Part shown: positions 52,326-61,379 of the stretch, piece after piece
Layout of the letters: every line of letters starts with the position of its first letter
How positions within the stretch are numbered: the stretch's first letter is position 1
Assembly: GCF_030546745.1 (NCBI RefSeq)
Contig: NZ_JAUOPD010000015.1
Coordinates: 1 to 64,000, forward strand
From: Thalassotalea sp. 1_MG-2023
GTDB taxonomy: Bacteria > Pseudomonadota > Gammaproteobacteria > Enterobacterales > Alteromonadaceae
Reading direction: 5' to 3'
DNA: 64,000 nucleotides
Made by a program: the position numbers and the translations under genes
The notes under the pieces: generated by a model
What the model saw: only the letters and a program-made list of their open reading frames with translations
The model's database searches: none
Told to the model about the DNA's origin: nothing

Positions 52326-53981
52326 TTAACGTAATTCTCTTCGAAGAATTTTGCCTACATTGGTTTTTGGCAGCTCATCTCTTATTTCTACATGTTTAGG
52401 TACTTTGTAGTTGGTTAACTCACTTTTACAATGTTTAATAATGTCTTCTTTGGTTAACGTAGTATCTTTTAATACGACAAATAACTTAACTTCTTCACCA
52501 CATACTTCATGAGGTATGCCAATAGCAGCGGCTTCTAAAATACCTTCATGCGAAACAGCAACTTCTTCGATTTCATTTGGAAAAACATTAAAACCGGAAA
52601 CAATTATCATGTCTTTTTTACGATCAACAATTCTAAAAAAGCCATTTTCATCCATCGTTGCAATATCACCAGTTGCCAACCAACCATCTTTTAAAATTTC
52701 ATCTGTAGCGTCTTGACGATTATAATAACCCGCCATTACTTGTGGGCCTTTAACGCACAATTCACCAGCTTCGCCTACATCTGCTTCTGTACCATCATCT
52801 TTAATAATTCTAATATCTGTAGATGGCGCAGGTAAGCCTATACTGCCGTTATAATGTTCTTGATTGTAGGGGCTAAGGGTAACCAATGGTGCACATTCCG
52901 TTAAACCATAGCCTTCTAATAAACGTGTTTTAGTGACTTTTTCCCACTTTTCAGCTACCGGACGTTGTACCGCCATACCGCCACCCAGTGACACTTTTAA
53001 ATAGCTAAAGTCTAAATCTGCAAAGCCTGGCGTGTTAAGTAACCCATTGAATAACGTATTAACCCCAGTAATGGCGGTAAATTGATACTTTTGTAACTCT
53101 TTAACAAACCCAGGCATGTCTCTAGGGTTTGTGATCAGTAAGTTTGTACCACCAAGCGTTAAAAACGTTAAGCAGTTCGCGGTAAGCGCAAAGATATGAT
53201 AAAGCGGCAATGCTGTAACAACTAATTCTTTACCTTCTTCCAGTTGAGGTTTAATAACGGCTTTCGCTTGTTCTAAATTCGCAACCATATTTCGATGCGT
53301 TAACATTGCACCTTTAGAAAGGCCTGTTGTGCCACCTGTATATTGTAAGAATGCTAAGTCGTCACCTTTCAACAATACGGGTGTATAAGGAAGCGTTTTT
53401 CCTTTTGATAACACAGTATTAAAACGAATCGTGCCTTTTAACTTAAAGGCAGGGACCATTTTCTTCACATACTTAACGACCGCATTAACAATAGCACCTT
53501 TAATGAAGCCTAAACGATCCCCTAACGATGTCATCACTATATGTTGCACATTGGTATTATCAATGACTTGCTCAAGAGTATGAGCAAAGTTTTCAATGAT
53601 TAACATGCCTTTTGCACCTGAATCATTTAGTTGATGTTCAAGTTCTCGAGCAGTATATAATGGGTTAACGTTAACTACCGTTAACCCCGCAAGTAGAGCG
53701 CCAAATAGTGCTACGGGATATTGCAAACAATTAGGCACCATAATAGCAAATCTATCGCCTTTTTTAAGACCAAGATCTTGTTGGCAATATGCGGCAAATG
53801 CTTTAGCTTGTTCTTCTAACTCAGCATAGGTTATTTCCGCTCCCATGTTGATAAATGCAGCACGATTTGCGTATATGCCAACATATTTATCGAACATCTC
53901 AACTAACGAGCTATATCTATCCGGATCTATTTCATGAGACACTCCGGGCGGATAACTTTTTTCAAGCCATACTTTTTGCAC
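52326..53981 (-). CDS. fadD: Long-chain-fatty-acid--CoA ligase FadD
   Basis: Acyl-CoA synthetase that activates imported fatty acids for beta-oxidation. AMP-binding P-loop [36 protein letters not shown] and [20 protein letters not shown] are intact. The start [12 protein letters not shown]...INPDRY-like segment matches E. coli FadD; I chose GTG at 53981, 7 bases after AGGAG, giving 551 aa; an earlier GTG at 54002 has no ribosome site. Downstream, 200 bases, of the alpha/beta hydrolase gene, with its own PsrA-type box. Confidence 0.95.
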   Translation of the reverse strand: MQKVWLEKSYPPGVSHEIDPDRYSSLVEMFDKYVGIYANRAAFINMGAEITYAELEEQAKAFAAYCQQDLGLKKGDRFAIMVPNCLQYPVALFGALLAGLTVVNVNPLYTARELEHQLNDSGAKGMLIIENFAHTLEQVIDNTNVQHIVMTSLGDRLGFIKGAIVNAVVKYVKKMVPAFKLKGTIRFNTVLSKGKTLPYTPVLLKGDDLAFLQYTGGTTGLSKGAMLTHRNMVANLEQAKAVIKPQLEEGKELVVTALPLYHIFALTANCLTFLTLGGTNLLITNPRDMPGFVKELQKYQFTAITGVNTLFNGLLNTPGFADLDFSYLKVSLGGGMAVQRPVAEKWEKVTKTRLLEGYGLTECAPLVTLSPYNQEHYNGSIGLPAPSTDIRIIKDDGTEADVGEAGELCVKGPQVMAGYYNRQDATDEILKDGWLATGDIATMDENGFFRIVDRKKDMIIVSGFNVFPNEIEEVAVSHEGILEAAAIGIPHEVCGEEVKLFVVLKDTTLTKEDIIKHCKSELTNYKVPKHVEIRDELPKTNVGKILRRELR

Positions 53982-54089
53982 TATGCATCTCCTCTCTTGC
54001 ACGCAACTTTAACACTAGTCTTTGCTATTAATAATTTTATATTGATCTCTTTTTTAATGTTATTTTTACAAGAGATAAGGACCAGCGAA

Positions 54090-54109
54090 TTTAAACACTT
54101 GTTTGAATC
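54090..54109. promoter_or_regulatory. PsrA-type operator upstream of fadD
   Basis: ATTTAAACACTTGTTTGAAT (54090-54109) agrees with its reverse complement at 16 of 20 bases, and AAAC-N4-GTTTG is the PsrA core. Two CTGGTC half-sites of FadR type flank it (54081-54087 reversed, and 54129-54135), but their second halves are weak. Confidence 0.55.
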
Positions 54110-54184
54110 AGCAAGTTTTACTGTAATACTGGTCTAATGTCTATAACTTTTCGGCAAAAAATCATATTTGAACAACAGTTTTTA

Positions 54185-55036
54185 CTATTTAATAGGTTTT
54201 TGAATAAATTCGTCAACCAATTTTGCTGTTTTTTCCGGCGATTCCATATGAACATGATGCCCTCCACTCAATTGATTAATCGTTAACGTTTTAAAGTATG
54301 GCTTAAAAATGTCAATCGCGCGCGCAACAAAGCCTAATCCCTTATCACCGCTAATAAGCTGAACAGGGCAATCAATATTGTTCACTATACTCGTTGCTTG
54401 AGGTTCAGTTAAGCGATACGGTGAAATGTTTTTCAATTTGCTATCAGCTCGCCATGTATAACCATGTTCAACTTTTTTTAGACCGCGATTTACAATGAGT
54501 GAGGCATCTTTCTCGTTTAAATCTGATACCGATATTCTCGCTTTTATTGCTGACTCTATTGTTGGATGTAACGGTTTACTTTTATCTGTGGATTTAATCC
54601 TACTGAGTAATCCTTTCCTCAGCTGCTCAGCTGTATTATCGGGTTCATCAGTTATAAACCCTATCGCATCTATTAGCGTTAGACTGGCAACTTTTTCTGG
54701 GAACGCAGCAGCAAAAGCTTGTGCGATCATTCCCCCCATGGAATGGCCGATGATATCCAACGTCGACCATTTTTGTTGTTCAAATAACAACACTAAATCG
54801 TAAACATAGTCTAAAAAATGATAATGGGCATCTTTGCTTCTATGATCTGAATGGCCATGCCCTGGCCAATCAATTGCCACGATAGAGTGATTAGATAAAC
54901 ATTGCATCAATGGGGTAAAACTTGCGGCATTATCTAACCAACCGTGTAAACACAATATCGGCCGCTCGCTATGAGGGCCAGAAGTAAGCCCTGCTATGTG
55001 CATGCCATGAGGGCTCGCGGTATACTCGCTGATCAT
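54185..55036 (-). CDS. Alpha/beta fold hydrolase
   Basis: A 283-residue hydrolase. HGWLDNAASF (oxyanion region, residues 31-40), nucleophile Ser99 in IIGHSMGGMIAQAFA, an Asp in SGDKGLGF and a His in LSGGHHVHMESP complete the triad. The pattern resembles serine hydrolase-like (SERHL/MhpC-type) esterases. Substrate unknown. It follows the yeaY-like gene by 14 bases and is upstream of fadD, so it could act on acyl esters. Confidence 0.85.
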   Translation of the reverse strand: MISEYTASPHGMHIAGLTSGPHSERPILCLHGWLDNAASFTPLMQCLSNHSIVAIDWPGHGHSDHRSKDAHYHFLDYVYDLVLLFEQQKWSTLDIIGHSMGGMIAQAFAAAFPEKVASLTLIDAIGFITDEPDNTAEQLRKGLLSRIKSTDKSKPLHPTIESAIKARISVSDLNEKDASLIVNRGLKKVEHGYTWRADSKLKNISPYRLTEPQATSIVNNIDCPVQLISGDKGLGFVARAIDIFKPYFKTLTINQLSGGHHVHMESPEKTAKLVDEFIQKPIK

Positions 55037-55050
55037 CGCTGTTAATTCAT

Positions 55051-55635
55051 TTACTTATTGTTAGTTTTTGTAGCATTGGTTTTTGTCGGGCTGTTTACAC
55101 GACGATAAATGGGTCTGTGATAATAAGGGTTAGCGTAGTGCCAAAGTGAAGGGGTATACCAGTGTGGATAATGTTCTACACGGATATCAACTTGCTTTAC
55201 TTCTTTCCATAAATGTACATAATCAGCCACCAATGTTGGGTATTGATAACTATGTTCGCCTATTTTTCCTTCCGTTAGATCACCTATACGACCAATGGCA
55301 GTGATACTGCGACCTTCTTTATAAATAACCGGATCTAATAGGCCAGAATAAATAACCTTAAATCGTCCTTTCGTTTCATCTTTTACTTTTGGCCTCGTTG
55401 AACCTTTAAGATCAAAATGAACCACTTCTATCACCGTTCTATCAGCTTCATTATTCACTTTTGCAATAACTCCACCCCATCTGGCTACTGAACCTTTTAA
55501 GGCATTTTCTTGACTTTTAGCTTGCTCAAAATTGGTTAAGCTCGCATCGTCTGCCACTGATAGCTTTTCAGGTATGTGAACACAAGCAGCTGTTAACCAA
55601 GTTAATAAACTTAAAGCGATAATTCGAGTTGTCAT
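55051..55635 (-). CDS. yeaY: Slp/YeaY family outer membrane lipoprotein
   Basis: A 194-residue lipoprotein with lipobox TAAC. KGSVARWGGVIAKVNNEADRTVIEVVHFDL and GRFKVIYSGLLDPVIYKEGRSITAIGRI are the Slp family signature. A Tyr/His-rich tail (HYPHWYTPSLWHYANPYYHRP) follows. In E. coli the YeaY paralogue lies between tsaB and fadD, as here, so this is likely the same gene. Function unclear. Confidence 0.88.
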   Translation of the reverse strand: MTTRIIALSLLTWLTAACVHIPEKLSVADDASLTNFEQAKSQENALKGSVARWGGVIAKVNNEADRTVIEVVHFDLKGSTRPKVKDETKGRFKVIYSGLLDPVIYKEGRSITAIGRIGDLTEGKIGEHSYQYPTLVADYVHLWKEVKQVDIRVEHYPHWYTPSLWHYANPYYHRPIYRRVNSPTKTNATKTNNK

Positions 55636-55647
55636 AATATTCTCCTT

Positions 55648-56331
55648 TTAATACTGCTGAGACACTTGTGATTTTATTAATAAATAAGTGGTCATCATAC
55701 CGAGTACAGACCAAATCACCACCCAGATAAATTCTGGAATAAAAGTAAGCTGCGCTAAAGCAGCTCCATCACCTAATGAACGACCGTCAAATAAGTATAA
55801 TGGGCTCTTTATGCTATTAAGTACCACTGTAGCACCAGTGAGTTGAAATAAAAAAGGTAAATAAACCTTTTTAAAATAAAACAATTTTAAAGTGACAAAA
55901 ATCCATAAAAACAGAATAATCACTACCGTTAATAAATTTTTAGCCCAAAGCAATAAGCTAATCGCAATGACAACGGATAAAACACCAATAAAAACTTTCA
56001 TTAGTGTTTGGTGCATCGTTGACACTTTGACTAAACCAAAACCAAATAAACTTGCACCAGCATACCCCATAAAACTAATCAATAATCGACTGCCACCTTG
56101 CGTGGTACACAAGCCAGAGCCATCTAAGTTTAATTGAATACTAACAATACTACCGCCAGTAATAAGAGCAGCTAAGCCATGACTGAGTTCATGGAAATAA
56201 CTTTCAAACCATTTTAAAGGAATAGAAATAAAAGGAATTTCAACGACAAAAAAAGCGATCAAAAAAACGAATATAAGTTGGTAACGTTGAAAAAAGCTTA
56301 CGTTGGGCAAAGAATGTTTATCGTGGACCAA
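55648..56331 (-). CDS. M50-type membrane metallopeptidase-like protein
   Basis: A 227-residue integral membrane protein with about six hydrophobic helices. HELSH at residues 47-51 (SYFHELSHGLAALITGG) is an HExxH zinc motif next to a GGSIVSIQLN loop, the M50B layout of site-2-protease-like proteins. No PDZ domain. The second zinc ligand (NPDG-type) is not evident. The start is a TTG with AAAGAG upstream. It is inserted between tsaB and yeaY, where E. coli has none. Confidence 0.65.
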   Translation of the reverse strand: MVHDKHSLPNVSFFQRYQLIFVFLIAFFVVEIPFISIPLKWFESYFHELSHGLAALITGGSIVSIQLNLDGSGLCTTQGGSRLLISFMGYAGASLFGFGLVKVSTMHQTLMKVFIGVLSVVIAISLLLWAKNLLTVVIILFLWIFVTLKLFYFKKVYLPFLFQLTGATVVLNSIKSPLYLFDGRSLGDGAALAQLTFIPEFIWVVIWSVLGMMTTYLLIKSQVSQQY

Positions 56332-56348
56332 TAAAGTAGCTCTTTAGA

Positions 56349-56717
56349 TTAAGCGTATAAGTCAACACCAAAAGACTGTGAAATAGTCTCTTGTTGTTGA
56401 TGATTATTGATCGCTTGGTAGGCAGATACTGCAACTTGATGACGTTGCGAAGGTTGATCATATTGTGCCTGCTCATTAGAAGTAGTAGGTTCATCTTGCG
56501 CCGACAAACGCTGTTGTTCTTGTTCAACTAACGCGATCGATTGCTCATCAACATCAAACCGTTGTTGTTGTGCGTTATTATTTTCACGCTCTGCAGACTT
56601 TTGCTGCTGTTCACGAACAATTAACTGTTCGCTTTCTTTATTCACCCTGTTTGGGCTTTCAATACTAACGTTCTGGTTAACCTGCGGCGTGTATGCTGTC
56701 GAACTATTTACTAACAT
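56349..56717 (-). CDS. Gln-rich hypothetical protein
   Basis: A 122-residue protein with no recognised domain and no signal peptide. Glutamine makes up about a fifth of it, together with Glu, Asn, Ser and Arg (EQQQKSAERENNNAQQQRF, EQEQQRLSAQ). It ends in SQSFGVDLYA. Likely disordered. It lies between tsaB and the M50-like gene on the same strand. The codon usage looks like that of the neighbours. Function not inferred. Confidence 0.6.
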   Translation of the reverse strand: MLVNSSTAYTPQVNQNVSIESPNRVNKESEQLIVREQQQKSAERENNNAQQQRFDVDEQSIALVEQEQQRLSAQDEPTTSNEQAQYDQPSQRHQVAVSAYQAINNHQQQETISQSFGVDLYA

Positions 56718-56755
56718 AAGTATAAAGGTAACAAATTTTCAGCTATTCGCCAAAT

Positions 56756-57454
56756 CTATTCTCTACCTGGAAGTTTTTTCCAAGAAACCGTATCACGCAC
56801 ATAAACCGGCTGTGCCTGTTCTGCGGCTACCGCATTACCCGCCTGAAATTGCTTCGTAGCTAGGGTCAACATTGCTGCGGCATTAGGGAATAATATGTCT
56901 ATGCTCTCTGCATTACCTGCTAGCGGTGCTAAAATTTCCTGATAAGTTTGCCAACCTGTGCCAACGGCAAAGGGTTGACTTAATTCTTCAGTTAAATATT
57001 CTGCAGCTTTATCTGGCGAAATAACGGTTTCATCAACAATCGGTTGCATAATACCTTGTTCATCTGCACGGTATGCAGATAAGTATATTTCTGACATTCT
57101 AGCGTCGATTGCGGCGATAACTTCAGTTTGTTTGTATTGTTCAAGCGCTTGCTGGGCCATAGCTTGTAAAGTTGAAACGCCTACAACGGGCAATTCTGCA
57201 GAAAACGCTAAGCCTTGAGCTACGCCAATACCTATTCTTACACCAGTAAAGCTACCGGGCCCTTGACCAAACACCAAACCATCTAACTGCTGTAATGAGC
57301 AACCTGCTTGTTTCAATGCTGCATCAATCATCGGTAACAAAATGGTACTGTGAGATTGTGGACATAATTCAAATTGCTCAATGAGCTGACCTTGCCACGA
57401 TAATGCGACTGAACACCCTTCTGTTGAAGTATCTATTGCGATCAAATTTAACAT
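56756..57454 (-). CDS. tsaB: tRNA threonylcarbamoyladenosine biosynthesis protein TsaB
   Basis: A 232-residue partner of TsaD and TsaE for t6A37 of tRNA (formerly YeaZ). AIDTSTEGCSVALSW is the ASKHA start, and LVFGQGPGSFTGVRIGIGVAQGLAF the middle motif. It lacks the metal ligands of TsaD as expected. Nine bases after yoaA, the E. coli arrangement. Confidence 0.95.
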   Translation of the reverse strand: MLNLIAIDTSTEGCSVALSWQGQLIEQFELCPQSHSTILLPMIDAALKQAGCSLQQLDGLVFGQGPGSFTGVRIGIGVAQGLAFSAELPVVGVSTLQAMAQQALEQYKQTEVIAAIDARMSEIYLSAYRADEQGIMQPIVDETVISPDKAAEYLTEELSQPFAVGTGWQTYQEILAPLAGNAESIDILFPNAAAMLTLATKQFQAGNAVAAEQAQPVYVRDTVSWKKLPGRE

Positions 57455-57463
57455 AACATTTTA

Positions 57464-59392
57464 CTACTGGTTGTTAACTTGGTGCAGATTAGCCAAGAAT
57501 TGTTCAGCAGCGTAAGTATCACGGCTGCGTTTCATATCTGGCAAACTGCTTAAAAAAACCTGTCCATAAGGACGGTTCACTAATCTATCGTCACATATTA
57601 CCATGATGCCTTGATCGGATACATCACGAATTAACCGCCCTACCCCTTGTTTTAAAGCAATTACGGCTTGTGGTAATTGAATATCTTGAAAAGGGTCGCC
57701 TCCTTGTCTACGTGCATCTTCGCTTCGTGCTTGCAACATAGGATCGTCTGGTGATGCAAAAGGTAATTTATCAATGATCACACAAGTAAGTTTATCACCA
57801 CGCACATCAACGCCTTCCCAAAAGCTAGCAGTAGCTAATAACACAGCACTTTCATTTTCAATAAATTCATCGAGCATTTTGCGTTTACTCATTTGCCCTT
57901 GTACTAATAACGAATTATCGATGCGTTCAGCTAATAAATCAGCCACTAGGTTCAGCATCCGATAACTAGTAAAGAGCATAAAGCACGCGCCTTTACTCGC
58001 TTCAATTAGCGGGATAGCAATCTCTGCCAGTGCATTAGCCCTAGCTGGGTTTTGTGCATCAGGTAAATAACGCGGTACGATTAATTGCGATTGATGCAAG
58101 TAGTCAAATGGGCTATCAACCAATAATGTATTGGCACTAGATATACCTAATTGTTCAGTAAAGTGTTCAAAACCACCATTAACAGCAATAGTCGCAGAGG
58201 TAAAAATCCAACCGGCATTCGATTGTGTAATATAATCGCTAAATTTATCGGCAACACTTAAAGGGGTTAAGTGAAGCACGACATGTCGACGTGTAGTTTC
58301 ATACCAAAAACTCATGCCAAATTGTTCAACATTCGCCATAATATCGTATTTTGATAAGGTTGCTACCGCTCGTTCAAAACAATTATCAATAGCTTCGCTA
58401 CGTGAAATACATAACTTTAACACCTGATATAAAAAATCGAGATCGGTCTTAATGTTTTCAAAGCTACGATGAATACGAGGCAGTTGTATTTTTTCTCGCC
58501 AGTTTCCTCTTCCTGGATCATGAGGAAATAGCAAGCGAAATTCCATTGCCGTTTTTTGTAATTTTTCTGCTGCTTTACCGAGTTGCTTTACATCGGTCAG
58601 TTCAGTGCGGTAAAGCTGTAATACATCTGAACACAACTCTAATATTTGACGAGTAGAAAAAGCATCACCAAAGTATTCACTGGCAATATCAGGTATTTGA
58701 TGCGCTTCATCGAATACCACTACATCTGCTTTAGGGATAAGCTCGCCAAAACCCGTGTCTTTTAATGCCATATCAGCAAAAAATAAATGGTGATTAACCA
58801 CCACAACATCGGCATCAATTGCTTTTTTACGCGCTTTAACTAAATAACAGTCATCAATATTAGGGCAATCTTTCGCTAAACAATTATCAACGGTACTGGT
58901 GACAAAAGGAAATATTTGCGAATCTTCCGCAACATCAACTAATTCGCCAATGTCTCCTGTGTGAGTTGCCGTACTCCACGATTGAACTTTAACAAAATCA
59001 GCTAATGATTGAGCATCTAATTGCCCTCTCTCTTGCTGATATAACGCTAAACGGTATAAACACAAATAATTTGCTCGACCTTTAAGTAAAGCCATTTGTG
59101 CTTTAGTTGCCATTGCCTTCCGCAATAATGGAATATCTTTGTGAAACAACTGCTCTTGGAGGTTTTTAGTACCGGTTGAAACAATCACTTTTTTTTCAGA
59201 AAGTAACGCCGGTAATAAATAAGCAAATGTTTTACCTGTACCTGTTCCAGCTTCCGCCACTAAGCTTGATTGATTTTCTATCGCAAGTTCAACTTCGATT
59301 GCCATATCAATTTGCGCTTGGCGCGGCGAATAGCCATTAAGCACTTTCGCTAATACGCCAGAAGTTGAAAATGCTTGTTCTACAGGTGTCAT
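57464..59392 (-). CDS. yoaA: ATP-dependent DNA helicase YoaA (DinG family)
   Basis: A 642-residue XPD/DinG-like helicase. Walker A GTGTGKT (residues 49-55), DEAH in VVFDEAHQIPD, the 4Fe-4S cysteines in DNCLAKDCPNIDDCYLVKARK, and motif VI GVGRLIRDVSDQG. E. coli YoaA acts with the DNA polymerase III chi subunit in repair. Followed by tsaB. Confidence 0.93.
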   Translation of the reverse strand: MTPVEQAFSTSGVLAKVLNGYSPRQAQIDMAIEVELAIENQSSLVAEAGTGTGKTFAYLLPALLSEKKVIVSTGTKNLQEQLFHKDIPLLRKAMATKAQMALLKGRANYLCLYRLALYQQERGQLDAQSLADFVKVQSWSTATHTGDIGELVDVAEDSQIFPFVTSTVDNCLAKDCPNIDDCYLVKARKKAIDADVVVVNHHLFFADMALKDTGFGELIPKADVVVFDEAHQIPDIASEYFGDAFSTRQILELCSDVLQLYRTELTDVKQLGKAAEKLQKTAMEFRLLFPHDPGRGNWREKIQLPRIHRSFENIKTDLDFLYQVLKLCISRSEAIDNCFERAVATLSKYDIMANVEQFGMSFWYETTRRHVVLHLTPLSVADKFSDYITQSNAGWIFTSATIAVNGGFEHFTEQLGISSANTLLVDSPFDYLHQSQLIVPRYLPDAQNPARANALAEIAIPLIEASKGACFMLFTSYRMLNLVADLLAERIDNSLLVQGQMSKRKMLDEFIENESAVLLATASFWEGVDVRGDKLTCVIIDKLPFASPDDPMLQARSEDARRQGGDPFQDIQLPQAVIALKQGVGRLIRDVSDQGIMVICDDRLVNRPYGQVFLSSLPDMKRSRDTYAAEQFLANLHQVNNQ

Positions 59393-59602
59393 AGGGTACT
59401 AGGCAGAAGAAATTTTCGCCCATTATAAAGCGCCAACGTAGAATTGGAAGTTACCATTGATGGAAATATTATCTCAATATGGAATTAACGTAGGTAAACC
59501 TTAATGGCCAACCTTTAATAACCTACGATCTTTGTTTATTACCGGTCGAAAAAGGCATACATAATGAATTATCAAAGTATGTAAAAATCGAGAAAAACTG
59601 TG

Positions 59603-59959
59603 TTAAACGTAGATGTCTAGATGGGGTTTTTCATCATCGTCTTTGTCGTTTTTATCTTGTGAAGGTTTAGGGTGTAACACATCTTGTTTGTGCAAAATTT
59701 CAGGTTCTACCACTTCATCAACGACATATTGGGGTGGTGTTTGTTCTTGATCCGCCTCAGGCGCTTGAACATTTGAATGTGCGGATTTTTGGTCAGATTG
59801 AGAGTCTTTAACAAAATATAAATGATGATCTTCCACGTGATCAACATCATCAGATAGCGCTTTTGTTGCCGCTTGCTTGGATAGTGACTTAACGCGTAGT
59901 TTGTCTGGTTTAATCGGCGTTGGCCTTACCTTAGTTAACGCTGTTGTAAAAATATCCAT
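59603..59959 (-). CDS. Hypothetical acidic protein
   Basis: A 118-residue protein without signal peptide or recognised domain: a basic start (MDIFTTALTKVRPTPIKPDKLRVKSLSK) and then an acidic, Asp/Glu/Gln/Pro-rich, probably disordered body (DDVDHVEDHHLYFVKD, KPSQDKNDKDDDEKPHLDIYV). AAAGGTG precedes the ATG. Single gene between yoaA and the his leader. The strong charge and short length leave some doubt. Confidence 0.55.
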   Translation of the reverse strand: MDIFTTALTKVRPTPIKPDKLRVKSLSKQAATKALSDDVDHVEDHHLYFVKDSQSDQKSAHSNVQAPEADQEQTPPQYVVDEVVEPEILHKQDVLHPKPSQDKNDKDDDEKPHLDIYV

Positions 59960-60241
59960 TATTCACCTTTATAGACAGCCACCTTGTTTAGATAACTGAT
60001 TTCACTTTACACCTATTACCATAGATTGCCTATACCATTAACTTCTGTATCGGCTTTGATAGATTAAAGTTTACACATTTAGACCATTTATTCATAAAAC
60101 TTTCACATTTATTACTTGCGCATATTTCATTTTACCCGTAATGTAAAAAGCAATTAACGACTTAATACTAGATTGTGTAGTGGCACAGGTAACAATAATT
60201 ACCTCAAGCTATACATACCATGAGAAAAGAGAACGAAATAA
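59960..60241. other. Upstream region of the his operon
   Basis: AT-rich, no gene. A possible promoter is TTGCGC (60116-60121), 17 bases, TAATGT (60139-60144). A second, weaker one is TTAACG (60154-60159) with TGTAGT (60176-60181). The attenuator follows (separate entries). Confidence 0.45.
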
Positions 60242-60289
60242 ATGTACTTAAACCTGAACGCAATTCATCATCACCATCATACGAATTAG
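60242..60289 (+). CDS. hisL: his operon leader peptide
   Basis: A 15-codon ORF: MYLNLNAIHHHHHTN, with five consecutive His codons (60266-60280, CAT CAT CAC CAT CAT). It is the classic his attenuation sensor: slow decoding when charged His-tRNA is scarce stalls the ribosome over the run. AGAGAA lies upstream as a weak ribosome site. Confidence 0.93.
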   Translation: MYLNLNAIHHHHHTN

Positions 60290-60395
60290 CCACTCAGGTT
60301 TATTCGCTGAAGGGCTATTGGACCTTTCAGCGGAATAAAGTAAAAGTCATTACCAAAACCCCCGAAAGAGTCCAACTCTTTCGGGGGTTTTGTCG
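60250..60395 (+). promoter_or_regulatory. his attenuator (alternative RNA stems)
   Basis: Six segments can be paired. A:B is AAACCTGA (60250-60257) with TCAGGTTT (60294-60301). C:D is 60305-60314 with 60323-60332 (10 pairs, one G-U). E:F is the terminator: 60355-60371 with 60375-60391, a perfect 17-bp stem with loop CCA, then TCGTTTTT. The antiterminator pairings are B:C (CC..TCAG, 60290-60297, with CTGA..GG) and D:E (CTTTC at 60324-60328 with GAAAG at 60364-60368). Confidence 0.9.
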
Positions 60396-60472
60396 TTTTT
60401 AAGGCAAACGAATTGTATATACAGGGTAATTAGGCTTTTAAATTTACACATTAATAAATTAGGAATAAAACA

Positions 60473-61372
60473 ATGACAACTGATACTCGCTTACGCATTG
60501 CGATGCAAAAATCTGGTCGCTTAAGTGATGACACACAAGCATTATTAAAACGTTGCGGATTAAAAATTAACGTTTCTGATCGTCGCTTACTTGCACATGT
60601 CGCCAATATGCCTATCGATATTATGCGCGTACGTAGCTCAGATATTCCTGGATTAGTCATGGACGGTGTTTGTGATCTGGGTATTGTTGGTGATAATACC
60701 CTTGAGGAAACAGCATTAGAACGCGAACGTTTAGGTGCCAAATCAAAGTACATAAAAACTTCACAGTTAAACTTTGGTGGCTGTAGACTTTCAATAGCCA
60801 TGCCTGAAGAGTTCAATTATCAAGGTGTTGAAAGTCTTAACGGCAAACGATTTGCCACCACTTACCCACAATTGTTGCAACGTTATGCTGATGCACAAGG
60901 TATTAATATTGAATTTTGTTTACTTAAAGGCTCAGTAGAAGTAGCACCAAGAGTTGGTTTAGCCGACGGTATCTGCGATTTAGTGTCTACCGGCGCAACA
61001 TTAGAAGCTAATGGTTTAAAAGAAGTTGAAGAAATTTTCCGCTCAAAAGCATCATTAATTCAAACAGCAACACCTTTAGCTGCAAATAAGCAAAGTATCT
61101 TAGATACGTTATTACCTCGTATTCAAGGTGTAATGAAAGCGAAAGAAAGCAAATACATTATGTTACACGCGCCTAAAGATAAAATTAATCAAGTCAGTGC
61201 ATTAATGCCAGGAAAAGAAACACCAACTATTCTACCGTTAGCGGGCCGTGACGATTTAGTCGCTGTGCATGTAGTAGCGACAGAAACCTTCTTCTGGGAA
61301 ACAATGGAAGGGTTAAAAGACCTCGGCTGTGACTCGATCTTAGTCATGCCAATTGAAAAAATGATGGGGTAG
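60473..61372 (+). CDS. hisG: ATP phosphoribosyltransferase (long form)
   Basis: First enzyme of histidine synthesis, 299 aa like E. coli HisG, thus the long form with a C-terminal ACT-like regulatory domain that binds histidine (from about 225). [24 protein letters not shown] and [15 protein letters not shown]-type blocks (here [20 protein letters not shown]) are intact. AGGA precedes the ATG. First structural gene, after the attenuator. Confidence 0.97.
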   Translation: MTTDTRLRIAMQKSGRLSDDTQALLKRCGLKINVSDRRLLAHVANMPIDIMRVRSSDIPGLVMDGVCDLGIVGDNTLEETALERERLGAKSKYIKTSQLNFGGCRLSIAMPEEFNYQGVESLNGKRFATTYPQLLQRYADAQGINIEFCLLKGSVEVAPRVGLADGICDLVSTGATLEANGLKEVEEIFRSKASLIQTATPLAANKQSILDTLLPRIQGVMKAKESKYIMLHAPKDKINQVSALMPGKETPTILPLAGRDDLVAVHVVATETFFWETMEGLKDLGCDSILVMPIEKMMG

Positions 61373-61379
61373 TAACATC

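Noticed and set aside
56318-56527. Minus-strand ORF overlapping the Gln-rich gene and the M50-like start
   Set aside because: Its composition follows from CAA-rich codons of the other frame, and it overlaps two better supported genes.
60220-60402. A 60-codon ORF spanning the his leader and attenuator
   Set aside because: It is in a different frame from the His-run peptide, reads straight through the terminator stem and has no recognisable content. The 15-codon leader explains the region.
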